From NCBI GenBank assembly GCA_949358305.1, contig OX442321.1, forward strand, positions 8,767,605 through 8,831,604: a DNA stretch of 64,000 bases. Direction: 5' to 3'. The DNA is from Strigamia acuminata. Taxonomy: Eukaryota; Arthropoda; Chilopoda; Geophilomorpha; Linotaeniidae. The notes below the pieces were generated by a model. The model did no database searches, was not told the origin of the DNA, and worked only from the letters and a program-made list of their open reading frames with translations. A program made the translations under genes and the position numbers. Within the stretch, counting starts at the first letter, position 1. The number at the start of each line of letters is the position of its first letter. Below, one piece after another: positions 9,059 to 18,500 of the stretch.

Positions 9059-10501
9059 ATGTCTGATCATCATAAGAAACAAGTACAAAGACCAACCATG
9101 GAAGTTCAACAATCATCATTGCGATTGAAAAGATATAGTTTGCCACCACATTTGGGATTGTTACACCACACAGAAGATATGTCGTCTCCGATTGCCATTA
9201 AGAACACAGATGACAGAAAACATTCCAAGATTGTTCAACGGGATCAAGAAAATTTTTTCCAAGATTTTACAATCAAGATGGCTGACCACCAACTACAAGC
9301 CAGCCAGAGTAGAAGTGGTACATTAACAATCCATAAGACACGGCAATCAAGAGATAAAAATGAAATGCGTCATTCTTCTTCACCACAGAACTATCAAAGA
9401 AGATGCGATCAACGAGATCAGGATATACCAAAATACGACATTCGATATGATAACCAAAATGATTCGGGACTTGATAGTCGAAGCGAAGTTAATCAAAGAA
9501 AAGAAGAACATGGTCCTTCTACGTCACGAGAACATTCGCTCAAAGACGATTTCCGCCAATACGAGGACTTCCAGTCGCGAAATGAGTCGCACTACCGTGA
9601 CAAAGAGTGTCAACAAGAGGACTCACATTCACGAAACGAGTCGCGTTATTGTTGCGAATCACGTCAACGCGAAAATTCAGATCCGCGAAATGAGTCGCAT
9701 TATCATGACGAAATTTGCCACAGAAGTGAATCACGTTTTAAGAACAACTCACGTCCAAACAAGGACTCAAATCAGCGAAATGAGTCGCGTTATCAGGACG
9801 AAGCCCGCCAGAAAAGTGAATCACATTTCAAAGACAAAGCGTGTCAGCAAAACGAGTATGGTTACTCTTATCGAAATGAGTCGTATAACTTTGGTTCACC
9901 AGCAAACGCAATAAAAGAACAAGAATTCGTCTTGAAACAAACGGATGAAAGTCTAGCAAAATCTCCCTCGAGTTCCCAGGAATCAGTGGATTTAACAATG
10001 CAAACAGTGCAATCACCAAAACAATGCGTACCACGTGCCACATGTCAAAAGTGTTTATTGCTAAATCGCGCAAGATTCTCACCCAGTTGTAGGACCGACT
10101 TGACACAGTTGAAAAGAATAATTTCGCCAACACGTCTCAAGCTGCGAGAAGTACAAGACCGGATGCTAGACATTACGCATGAAGCATGTTATTGCCACAT
10201 AAATGAACCAATATCCCACGAGGAATATGCTGCGTGGATAGCTGCGGCGAATGATCGAGATCAGCGGAGGGAATGTTACAGATTAGAAGAGCAAAAACTA
10301 CAGGAACAATTACTTGTGGAAGAGCGCAAGGAACGTGAAACCAAATTGGACAATAAACTCGCGCAAATAAGAATGGAGCTTGAAATACGCGAAACACAAA
10401 ATAAATTCGAAGCCAACAAAGTACAATCACGAAGACATTACGTATCGCGCACCACATCTCCAGTACGTTCATTATCTGAAAAGGCAAAATCCATTCCATG
10501 A
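9059..10501 (+). CDS. Retroelement ORF, N-terminal part (480 aa, unknown family)
   Basis: It begins at a genuine ATG 262 bp after the 5' LTR and ends at TGA 10499-10501. The protein is highly hydrophilic, rich in Arg, Gln, Ser, Asp and Glu, and probably mostly disordered. Residues about 170-275 contain five degenerate repeats centred on RNES(H/R)Y, also visible in DNA as CGAAATGAGTCGC at 9578, 9635, 9688, 9777 and 9873. A more ordered, Cys-containing segment follows (CQKCLLLNRARFSP ... ACYCH) with the motif SPTRLKLREVQDRML at about residues 356-370. The C-terminus is a charged helical segment rich in E, K, Q and R. It is not recognisable as gag. It could be a highly diverged gag-like RNA-binding protein or a captured host sequence. 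The frame continues unchanged past the TGA. Confidence 0.8.
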   Translation: MSDHHKKQVQRPTMEVQQSSLRLKRYSLPPHLGLLHHTEDMSSPIAIKNTDDRKHSKIVQRDQENFFQDFTIKMADHQLQASQSRSGTLTIHKTRQSRDKNEMRHSSSPQNYQRRCDQRDQDIPKYDIRYDNQNDSGLDSRSEVNQRKEEHGPSTSREHSLKDDFRQYEDFQSRNESHYRDKECQQEDSHSRNESRYCCESRQRENSDPRNESHYHDEICHRSESRFKNNSRPNKDSNQRNESRYQDEARQKSESHFKDKACQQNEYGYSYRNESYNFGSPANAIKEQEFVLKQTDESLAKSPSSSQESVDLTMQTVQSPKQCVPRATCQKCLLLNRARFSPSCRTDLTQLKRIISPTRLKLREVQDRMLDITHEACYCHINEPISHEEYAAWIAAANDRDQRRECYRLEEQKLQEQLLVEERKERETKLDNKLAQIRMELEIRETQNKFEANKVQSRRHYVSRTTSPVRSLSEKAKSIP

Positions 10502-13432
10502 AGCAAAAGCGATCTCACGAAATTGTTGTTCGAAGAACCAATCGAAATAACCGAAGAAAGAGGTTGTTTAATAAAGGCGGATAAGAAGACTTCGACCAGA
10601 AAATCAGTTGACAGCACGGCATTATCAGCAGTACGCTCGCCAACCCGACTTAAATTACAAGAAGTACGTCGCCGTTTACAGACCGAAACTAGAGACAGTC
10701 CTGCAGATACGAAACATCAATCTAGAGATGACCAGAAAACTTTAAGATATTTGACCAGTATTGAAGTAACCTCAAGGAGGAGGAAAAGACACAACTCACC
10801 AGTGGACGTAAGAACTTCTGAAATTGCCAAAAAATTGTCATCGCCAGTAGCATTGGATGCAGTCAAGAAGGCATTAAAAAGGTTATCTACATCTGGTGAA
10901 GAAACAGAAACAATGTCTGAATCGAGGAAAAGCTTAATTCTAGAAATGAAAACATTTTCGATTAATTTTGCAAAAAAAACACCTTCTGAAAAAATGGAAA
11001 AGACTGACAGCATTAACCAAGCACTCGTCGTAGAAGAGAAGACAATGGAATCATCATTGCATGTTAAAAACGAATTTTGTCGTAAAGCATCTCCACTAGC
11101 TCAGGAAGACGCAAAAAAGGCAAAACAATATTCACAAGAGCTGCGGTTCATGGCACAGTCACAGTGTCCACCAGTTAGGAATACAGCAAGTGTCATGCAT
11201 CAGTCGAAAGTTGAACAGACAACTGCAGATTCGGCAGGAAATTCAGTAAAGCGAGGGAATGACGATGCAGAAAATCGTAGAAAACATAAACGAACAGTAA
11301 CGTCGCCAAAGAAAAAGTTATTTGATGTCATGGACCAGCAGAACCTCCAACGTGAGTCGAACAATCAAGTTCAATTGGGTCATGATCAACCTGCAACAAG
11401 TGACACCATTCTAGAACCAGATGACATCAGAGTGTCCAAAACGAACAGAGAAATTGATCAAACACAAGTTGACACATGCAGGGAAGGCTGGCCAAACGAA
11501 AATGATCGTCACCATCAAAGAGCAATTGCTTTTGAAAATTTGAGTGATCAAAAAACAGCCATAGATGGTAGACAACAAGAAGAAAAAAGTGTGCACAGTA
11601 CAGACGACACACAACGTGCAGAAGACACACAGGTTGTTGAAAATACAGGAATTACACAAAGTGCGTCCAAATCGGACAAAATGCAAGCTCACAAAAATGC
11701 GCAACCTCTACAGGATACACAAAATTCTGATGATAAGAAGAACCAAGATGATGCACAGATTGCAGAAAAAATTATCGAATCGGACACAGAAAATTTGATT
11801 TTTGAAAACTTAGAAGAAAATCCATTGCTTTTTCCAAAAAGTGTAGATTTTGAAACTGATGAACAAGTTCAACCATTTCCAAAAAAGGGGGGAAGAGTGA
11901 TGGAAAAAGAGAAAAAGAATCAAAATTCATCCAGGAATCCTAGAAAATCAGAAAATAAATGTCTGGTTCGAGAAACGAAAATTGTTCGAAAACAACTTCG
12001 AAAAGTGATCAAACGACTGACAGATAATGCAATGTTACAAGATTCCACGTTTTCACCGAAATTATGTCGGCAGAATTCAGAGTGGCCCTCCAAATATTTC
12101 ATCGTGGCTCTGAAGAACATACTGGAAAATATAACTTCTGAGGACCTACAGGAAGTGAAAATTTTGATCAAAAATTGTTATCAGCGACTGGATTTGGCAA
12201 ATGAAACTCAAGACACCAAAGAAAAAGTGGAGAAGCTGCCAAAGAAAAGAATCCAAGCTAAACAGCAATTGATTCAATTAGAGGAAAGGTCTGAAGTTAA
12301 ACTGGTAGAAACAATCCAAACATCTGGAGATACAAGGAGTGAACATGAAAATGAAAAACCTCTACAAACAGATGATTACAAGATGCTTTGCAGTAAACAG
12401 CATACAAATACAGGATTGAAAGAACGACCAGAAAATCAAGATTGCCAAGTATTAACATCAATTGATCAAATTGAAAAACAAGGTCCACGACCAACAGAAA
12501 AAGAAAACAGAATTTTGGAAAAAACTTTGCAGAGAATTGACTTGAAGCAACACAACACTCAATCAATTGAGTTACCAAAATTTGCTGCCAGCTCAATCAC
12601 AACTGAAAACATTTCAAAAATTAATTTATTGGAAAAGCAACCAAATCAAATAATCCAAGTTGATCAACACTTCATGGAGTCCAGTGAAGTTAAAACTGCA
12701 ATGAAGCTTAGTCACGCAAACTACACTGAATCAACTGACCTACAGAAACATATTGTCAGTGCAGTTGCAATTGGAAATAAGTCCAAGATTAATTTTTCAG
12801 ATACTGTTAAAAAATCTGATTGTAGCAATTCAGACAGCAGAGCTACAGTGCCCACTACAGTTACAATTAAGAGTACATCTGAAGGAAAACAGCCAGTTGC
12901 AAGTTTTTTATTGGAGGAGTTCAGAATTCAACATGAAGATTTGCCGAACAGTCAACCGGAAATCCAGAAGCAAAGGCTCGGAATTGAGAAAATTGCAGTG
13001 AATGAAACCACAACAATGGAAAGCCAAAAGCCATTTAATTTTGAAGCCACAAATGCATCAGCGGTGCAACAACAATCAGCAGTGACAACACAAGTGATGA
13101 ATCTTGCAACTCAGAATGACCAAGATGACTCAGGCAAAGTTTTGCAAGATGCCTGTTCCAGATCATTTGAACACACAACTGAAGATCAATTGCCTGTTCG
13201 AGCCAACTGGACCGGTCACTTGAAGGAAGCTGCCGGAAGAAGCGGATGGCAGGATTTCAGTCCTGGGAGCGGGACACCATCTGTAATCGCTGGACAGAAT
13301 CAATCGGTTACGACAAGGAATGATCCAACGAAATCCCAAGACAACCTGAAGTTTTCGGTCTCCGAGTCTGAAACCCCATCAAGGATTTCGCCTCGGGATA
13401 CGACGATGAAGTTTAGAGAAGTTAGGAACTAA
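10502..13432 (+). CDS. Retroelement ORF, C-terminal part (same frame, after TGA)
   Basis: It is in the same frame as the preceding ORF, separated only by TGA, and runs about 976 codons to TAA 13430-13432, right beside the polypurine tract. The first in-frame ATG is at 10913, so the part before it can only be made by readthrough or in copies without the TGA. It carries a second SPTRLKLQEVRRRL copy (from about 10640) and a third, weaker one at the extreme C-terminus (SPRDTTMKFREV). Basic clusters RRRKRH, RRKHKR and PKKK look like nuclear-localisation signals. One segment around 11960-12200 (VRKQLRKVIKRL ... WPSKYFIVALKNILENI) looks like a compact helical domain inside otherwise disordered sequence. 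No polymerase or integrase motif was seen and no family was recognised. Confidence 0.75.
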   Translation, partial: SKSDLTKLLFEEPIEITEERGCLIKADKKTSTRKSVDSTALSAVRSPTRLKLQEVRRRLQTETRDSPADTKHQSRDDQKTLRYLTSIEVTSRRRKRHNSPVDVRTSEIAKKLSSPVALDAVKKALKRLSTSGEETETMSESRKSLILEMKTFSINFAKKTPSEKMEKTDSINQALVVEEKTMESSLHVKNEFCRKASPLAQEDAKKAKQYSQELRFMAQSQCPPVRNTASVMHQSKVEQTTADSAGNSVKRGNDDAENRRKHKRTVTSPKKKLFDVMDQQNLQRESNNQVQLGHDQPATSDTILEPDDIRVSKTNREIDQTQVDTCREGWPNENDRHHQRAIAFENLSDQKTAIDGRQQEEKSVHSTDDTQRAEDTQVVENTGITQSASKSDKMQAHKNAQPLQDTQNSDDKKNQDDAQIAEKIIESDTENLIFENLEENPLLFPKSVDFETDEQVQPFPKKGGRVMEKEKKNQNSSRNPRKSENKCLVRETKIVRKQLRKVIKRLTDNAMLQDSTFSPKLCRQNSEWPSKYFIVALKNILENITSEDLQEVKILIKNCYQRLDLANETQDTKEKVEKLPKKRIQAKQQLIQLEERSEVKLVETIQTSGDTRSEHENEKPLQTDDYKMLCSKQHTNTGLKERPENQDCQVLTSIDQIEKQGPRPTEKENRILEKTLQRIDLKQHNTQSIELPKFAASSITTENISKINLLEKQPNQIIQVDQHFMESSEVKTAMKLSHANYTESTDLQKHIVSAVAIGNKSKINFSDTVKKSDCSNSDSRATVPTTVTIKSTSEGKQPVASFLLEEFRIQHEDLPNSQPEIQKQRLGIEKIAVNETTTMESQKPFNFEATNASAVQQQSAVTTQVMNLATQNDQDDSGKVLQDACSRSFEHTTEDQLPVRANWTGHLKEAAGRSGWQDFSPGSGTPSVIAGQNQSVTTRNDPTKSQDNLKFSVSESETPSRISPRDTTMKFREVRN

Positions 13433-13436
13433 CTAC

Positions 13437-13452
13437 CCAAAAAGGGGGGAAG
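13437..13452 (+). promoter_or_regulatory. Polypurine tract
   Basis: AAAAAGGGGGGAAG ends immediately before the 3' LTR TGTAGTG, in the right place for plus-strand priming. It begins only a few bases after the ORF stop codon. Confidence 0.9.
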
Positions 13453-14612
13453 TGTAGTGACCCTAGTGGTCACTAGATGAAGAACAGAAATGTGTCTGGA
13501 AATATTTTATATATTTCATATTTTTATTTGAGTTTATTTTTTATGCCTGAACAGGAAGTCTGGCATAACTTGAAGACATGAGGGTGGTTGCCAGGGCAAC
13601 CAGCCCATAAGCTTCCTGTAACAGGAAATGCTTCCTGCAGAGAATGAGGAAAAATCTTCAGTCTGAAATCAACTTTGAGAGCAACAAGTCACAAAATCTA
13701 CCCTGGGAAAATACAATTCTTCAAGTGGATTTGGTGAAAGATTGCCTGAGTATTTAGACTCCTTCTTGCAAATTGCTAAAGCAGTTTTGAGATGTTCTTG
13801 AGTATTGAGACTCATTTCTTACAATAACATAAAGTTATTGTGGGAGTTCTTGCTACTGTGTACATCCAGTAGTGGGAAATTTATCTTGCTAATTGAGCAT
13901 ATTCATCAGTGGGATTTTCATCTTGCCAAGCAGCCATTGTTTGGAGAGATCATCATTCTTGCCAAGCAGCCATTGTTTGGATGAGAAATCCTCATTGGGA
14001 AATTTGTCCCAGTCAACATAAAGCGGAATTTGCCGCAACCACGGAGTCATCAAGGAAGAAGAGTTGGAATTGTGTCCGAATCTGTTGCGAGTTTTGAGAG
14101 AGAAGAAACGGAATTGTGTCCGAGTTCAAGTCACCAAGAATTCGGAAATTTGTCCGGTTTAACCAGGAATGAACATCGTGAGTAAAGAGTGAAGTTTGGA
14201 CGCCGTTTTGAAGTTTGGAGCGGGCATTGAGGTCCGAGAGCGAGTATCGAGGTCCGAGAGCGAGCGTCGAGTGAAGAACGAGGTTCGAGAGCGAGCGTCG
14301 AGTGAAGAACGAAGTTCGAGAGCGAGCGACAAGCCATCGCCGCTATTTTGTATTATTTTCGCCATTTCACCTTCAATTATTATTACTTTTACCTTTAATT
14401 CCTATTATTTAATTGTATTTTACTATTAGTTTATTCAAGCCAAGAATAAATCTTTTTCCTTTATTTAAGAACTAATTAGTGATTATTTCTTCTTTGATTA
14501 GTCAGTTAAGATTTTAGAGTTGAGTTTTAGTAGAATTTTGATAAGTCCCGATGCGGCACCAATGAGAAAGAAATTTCACTATTATTTTATAGTGAAATTT
14601 GAGCTCATTACA
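13453..14612 (+). repeat. 3' LTR (1,160 bp)
   Basis: It has the same length as the 5' LTR and the same sequence wherever compared by eye, including identical chance frames and identical internal tandem blocks. It is followed by the CGAT duplication at 14613-14616. Confidence 0.95.
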
Positions 14613-14906
14613 CGATGTCCGGAAGAGAGAAACTGACTGAGTATCATAGAAAAAGGAGGTTTGTCTGCGAGTCAATTCCAACGTTAATCGAATCATTTAA
14701 TGTTTATTTCATCGCAGATAATGCAGAAACCGATGGAGAAAATGCAGGATGGTCGAATTATTTACCAAGGTGGTCCGGATTAGTATAATAACTTGTAAAA
14801 ACGTTTTATTCGATTCATTCCATCTTTGATTAAATTTGCACTCGGTTCAGTATAAATCATGCTGAAGTTATTGTAATAAATAGTTGAAAAACAAATAAAA
14901 ATAAAA

Positions 14907-15182
14907 TTATTTCGGACCGATTGCGCCGTCCAATTCCATGCCGATTTCTTCACACAGCGCCTTCTTATTGGCTGGATGTGACTCCAATATACCGTTGAGC
15001 ATTTCATTTCCAATCAACTTCCTCTTTGTCCACGTCGTGGAATATTTCTTGTGATCTTCGGTGATTTTATCTTTTTCTTTAGGGGAAATTACGTTGTCGT
15101 TGCTTCGTAGTTGGTCTAGTTTTTTAACCATTGCCTCGTTTTCCGCGCAGTATTTTTCAAGCTGATTCTCGATTTCCGGCAT
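14907..15182 (-). pseudogene. PSMC3IP: HOP2/PSMC3IP C-terminal fragment (91 aa)
   Basis: HOP2 partners MND1 to stimulate DMC1/RAD51 strand exchange in meiosis. This intact frame encodes only its C-terminal portion: a coiled coil (EIENQLEKYCAENEAMVKKL), then SPKEKDKI ... KKYSTTWTKRKLIGNEM, and LESHPANKKALCEEIGMELD. It lines up with the family's EEKEQVY ... KYCKEWRKRKRM ... ILEGYPKSKKQFFEEVGIETD. It stops at TAA 14907-14909, about as expected for the family. The frame stays open a few codons upstream of the ATG and then meets a GC-rich repeat tract. The N-terminal winged-helix half was not found upstream on this strand, where XRRA1 begins within about 360 bp on the other strand. It may be a truncated copy, or the terminal exon of a gene with a very distant 5' part. 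Confidence 0.7.
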
Positions 15183-15194
15183 TTCGGCATTTTT

Positions 15195-15480
15195 GGTTTT
15201 TGTCCGGACTACACAGCGATTTTTCCCTATACGGGACGCATCGCTTTGTCCGGATTCCGGAAGGTGGAGCTGTCCGGACCAAAGAGCAAATTTAGCATTG
15301 CTCCTTATTGGTTGGGTCCGGGCCCCGGCAAACTTGTCCGGACCACACAGCTGTTCGGTTCGGACGGTGCTATGTCCGGGCTACGCAGCCTACACTGTAA
15401 ATCACTTTCCCCCTGATTGCAAAAAGACACATCGGGGGCCCCCATGGTGAGGGTTGTTCCTCCTGGGCTGAACCAGTTGT
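15195..15480. repeat. GC-rich tract with repeated TCCGGAC
   Basis: The heptamer TCCGGAC or close variants (TCCGGATT, TCCGGGC, TTCGGAC) recurs at least seven times between 15200 and 15390. A hairpin-like CCCCCTGAT...ATCGGGGG lies at about 15410-15440. Composition differs sharply from flanking DNA. It lies in the short head-to-head interval between the HOP2 fragment and XRRA1, so it may be a shared promoter or an inserted repeat. Confidence 0.6.
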
Positions 15481-15537
15481 CAATGAGTGAGAAAGAATTA
15501 ACCTGGTTTTTCCTGCACTTGCCGGAATCTAATTCTA

Positions 15538-18500
15538 ATGGATAGCCTCAAATTTAATCAGGACGAACTTCTTTTTAATTCCCCAGTCACCAGTCGACTA
15601 TTGGAGAAGAATGTTGGTGCGCGTGGATTTGAATTGCATGCTGTTTGGAACACACAAGGAAATAAAATTAGCCAACATTTTCATTTGGATGTAAGCGATA
15701 AAAATGTTTGACAAAACTTGTGGCAATGATAATCAAGAAATAAAACATTTAAAAAAATAATAATTCATGTATTTAGTCATGTATTTAGTCATGTTTTGGT
15801 TTGTGCATCGACGCTGATAACGCTTGGAATCCAATACGGCTATGTCTGTGAAACAACTTGCAGCGTGTATTCTCTAAGAAAATAAGAATGGTGGAATTGT
15901 AAAATTTATTCAGTTTAAAATTCTTAATTTTAGAAATTGTACTCACTCAAATACGTCGAAGAAAATAACGAGCATCATCAATAGGAAACCATCTCTACTT
16001 CCTGCTGCACATCGCCAACTGCAGTCGAAAAGTTATTTCATCGTCGAGGAAAACAAGTAAATACTGGATGTACGGTATAGTGAAAAAAAGAACTAATACG
16101 TATTTAACTTCTATTTCCTTTGTATTAGGTTTATTAGACAAGAGTCCACCGAAACATCCACTTTCTGCTGCATGTTGTTGTCGAAAATCTGCAACATCAC
16201 AATAAGAAGAACCAGTTAATACATGTACTCCTATCTATGTATATTCTGTTGCAATTTGAATCGAAACAAACTTACTTTTACAGCCACCAGAGGAGCGTAC
16301 ATATTTCCACGCGGTTTCCATGGCAACAAATGCAATAAACAAGATGACAGCCAAACGCCGCTGTAGGTCAGTATCGGCACCGTTTGGCTATTACTGTAGT
16401 CAGATGCAATGTCGATTGAACTTACTGAAGGGAAACGGTGCCATTAAAAAAGCCGAACGAAGAATGAGCAACGAATCTCTCTACCGCAAGCCTACTCCGA
16501 GTAACTCGATCTTTTTTCTTTTTTTAAAAAATGAAATTTATTTCTTTAATTACAATCTTATGGAATCTAAACAGCGAAACCGTACGGCGGGATTCCACTT
16601 CATGTGTCAATATCAGAGCCATCCTGCTCTTCTTCACTTATTGACAAATCTTCGTCATCCAAAAGTTCCAGGTCGTCGTCGCATGCTGGCTATTATGTGC
16701 CATCCACGGCCAACACTCATCGTTCGTTTCATCTCAAGCTGTCTTCCGCTCCGGTGATGCAACTTCCCAGACTCGGCACCACCTGCCAACAAGCTGAAAA
16801 TTCAACTTTAAACGAAGAACAACTGGTAACCAATAGCGACACACAAATTTACTTCACTTATTTATTTGTTCGCTGATTGCATTTCTTTAGAGATATTTAT
16901 ACCCCAACACTAAACCCAAAGATCTGTATTATATTAATATACAAGGACGCCATATAACGAAGGTAAATAAATCACCGAAGTAATTAATTAATTATACCTG
17001 TAGTAACATGCACAGATTGATAGAAGTCTGATGGCAGCTTGTGCAAATGTAGTTGCTATAGATGCGGGAGAAAATTGTCTGGACTTAGGTTTGTTTGCCC
17101 GAATGCACTTGGACACACAACTTATCGTAATTGTTCGAAATCAATTTACAGAAAGTTTTCGCTACTTTTCTAATTTAAGGGAATTGCTCCTACCTCTCAA
17201 TAATATCAGGCAAATTAATATAACAGACCGTGAATTTAATTCCCTTACCGTGAGTTATTACTTGGACAGTTTACGAAGAGTTTAAACTATGATTTCTTTA
17301 GGTTTTGGATTTGTCGTGTAATTACATTTCCCCTACTGCCGTTTTCTTGTTGGGGGATCTGTACAATTTAAAAATGTTAGATTTGTCGTGCAATAATCTT
17401 CAGCATTTACCGATTGGTCTGCAACCGGGCAGTTTCGATGGTTTAGACACACTCATTCTCGATAACAATAGCATATCAGATGCAACTAATTTCAAAAGTT
17501 TGTCCAGGTTACAAAGGTGACACCGAACAACTCTGCAACAAAAACACTTTTTAATTTTTTTTTCTCTTTTTTTGCAGTTTAAAAACACTCAGCTTAACAA
17601 ATAATGAAATTACATTCCTGCCTTTCATCGACACCAGAATGACCATGAACCTTGTAAAACAAGAGATGGTAAAATTATGCGAAACGTTCAGAGAACCGTC
17701 GCCGGTGTACGGACCTCTCGGCGATTCCGTCAAACACAAACCTAAAAGCGGTTGGTGCCAAAAACCGAACACGTATTACCGAGACGACAAAAACTACTTA
17801 CTGCCTTTTCCACAACTGGAGCAACTGAACCTGATGAATAACAAAGTGAGATGGTAACTACATTAAAAGTTTGGCGAGTAAATGGTACATATTGAGCAGA
17901 TAAGCGAGGTGGAAGCAGTTTACGCGGTAAAGACGTGGTGTATGATGAAGGAGTTGGTAATAGTTGGCAACAAAATATCTTCGCTTTCGTCTCGCCGTTT
18001 GGATAAAATCAAGGAATACCTCGTTCCATCTTTCAACATCAAACACGTTGAGTTTTCACATCGAATTTACGATTCTCGGTTGGATCCATTTCATAAAGAA
18101 GGCCTGATTAAGAAATTTATGGGCACGTGCGTAAGTATTCGTTTACGACAATTATTAACTACGGTAATGCTCACCGATCTCGATCAGATGAGGGACGATG
18201 AATTTTGCGATTGTCACGAGGCAACTTTAAACCCGACCGCTGGAGCCGATTTCAATTTGGATCTTAAATCTGCACCACCAAAAGGAATGAAAACACTCCC
18301 GCTTCCTTATCTACGAATGTGTGAATTCAAACCGCATCACCACCTAAACAGCGTAAAACGTGTTTGACAAATGACACCTACCTCGACCTAACATCTTTCT
18401 ATTTTCTTACGTAGGAACTGCAACCAAAATTTAGACACAAACCGAGATCAAAATTTCATTTAAACTCCGAAATTGTAGCTCAAAAATGGAAAAATATTGG

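Larger units (their letters stand above)
7638..14612 (+). mobile_element. Complete pol-less LTR retrotransposon
   Basis: The element is 6,975 bp, made of two 1,160-bp direct LTRs and a 4,655-bp interior. The LTRs start TGTAGTG and end TTACA. The 4-bp CGAT is duplicated at 7634-7637 and 14613-14616, which is typical of Ty3/gypsy-like integration. A TGG-initial primer-binding site lies 2 nt after the 5' LTR, and a polypurine tract abuts the 3' LTR. The interior contains one long frame (9059-13432) interrupted by a single TGA. No Cys-His knuckle, protease DTG/DSG, RT Y-x-DD, RNase H or integrase signature could be seen. It is therefore probably non-autonomous and mobilised by a relative's enzymes. 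No LTR differences were seen by eye, which implies a recent insertion. It lies in the same orientation as the GCC2 relic. Confidence 0.95.
6430..14788 (+). pseudogene. GCC2: GCC2 (GRIP golgin) relic split by a MITE and an LTR element
   Basis: GCC2/GCC185 is a trans-Golgi coiled-coil tether recruited by its C-terminal GRIP domain. Exon 6430-6591 follows tttttttacag and ends in a coiled coil (DEYKGCKADFDSYK). The next segment from 6658 continues VHSVLKQQKDKSS, closely matching the animal GCC2 block FESYKVRVHNVLKQQK. It has in-frame stops TAA (6715) and TAG (6760), both one C-to-T change from Gln codons. The last exon starts at about 7589 (FDGDERERLVPVL), is interrupted at 7637 by the retrotransposon, and resumes in the same frame at 14617 (SGREKLTEY), ending with GWSNYLPRWSGLV and TAA 14786-14788. 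This corresponds to the GRIP end of GCC2 (ERERLLPVI ... SGWASYLHSWSGL). The coiled coil normally between these blocks and the first part of the GRIP domain are not visible. The local copy cannot encode an intact protein as read. Confidence 0.8.

Noticed and set aside
9360-9914. 184-codon frame inside the retroelement
   Set aside because: Overlaps the main element ORF in another frame. It mirrors the RNES-Y repeats and has no independent support.
15420-15500. Possible U1-like snRNA fragment
   Set aside because: Only short, discontinuous resemblance; the conserved 5' end and Sm site are missing.
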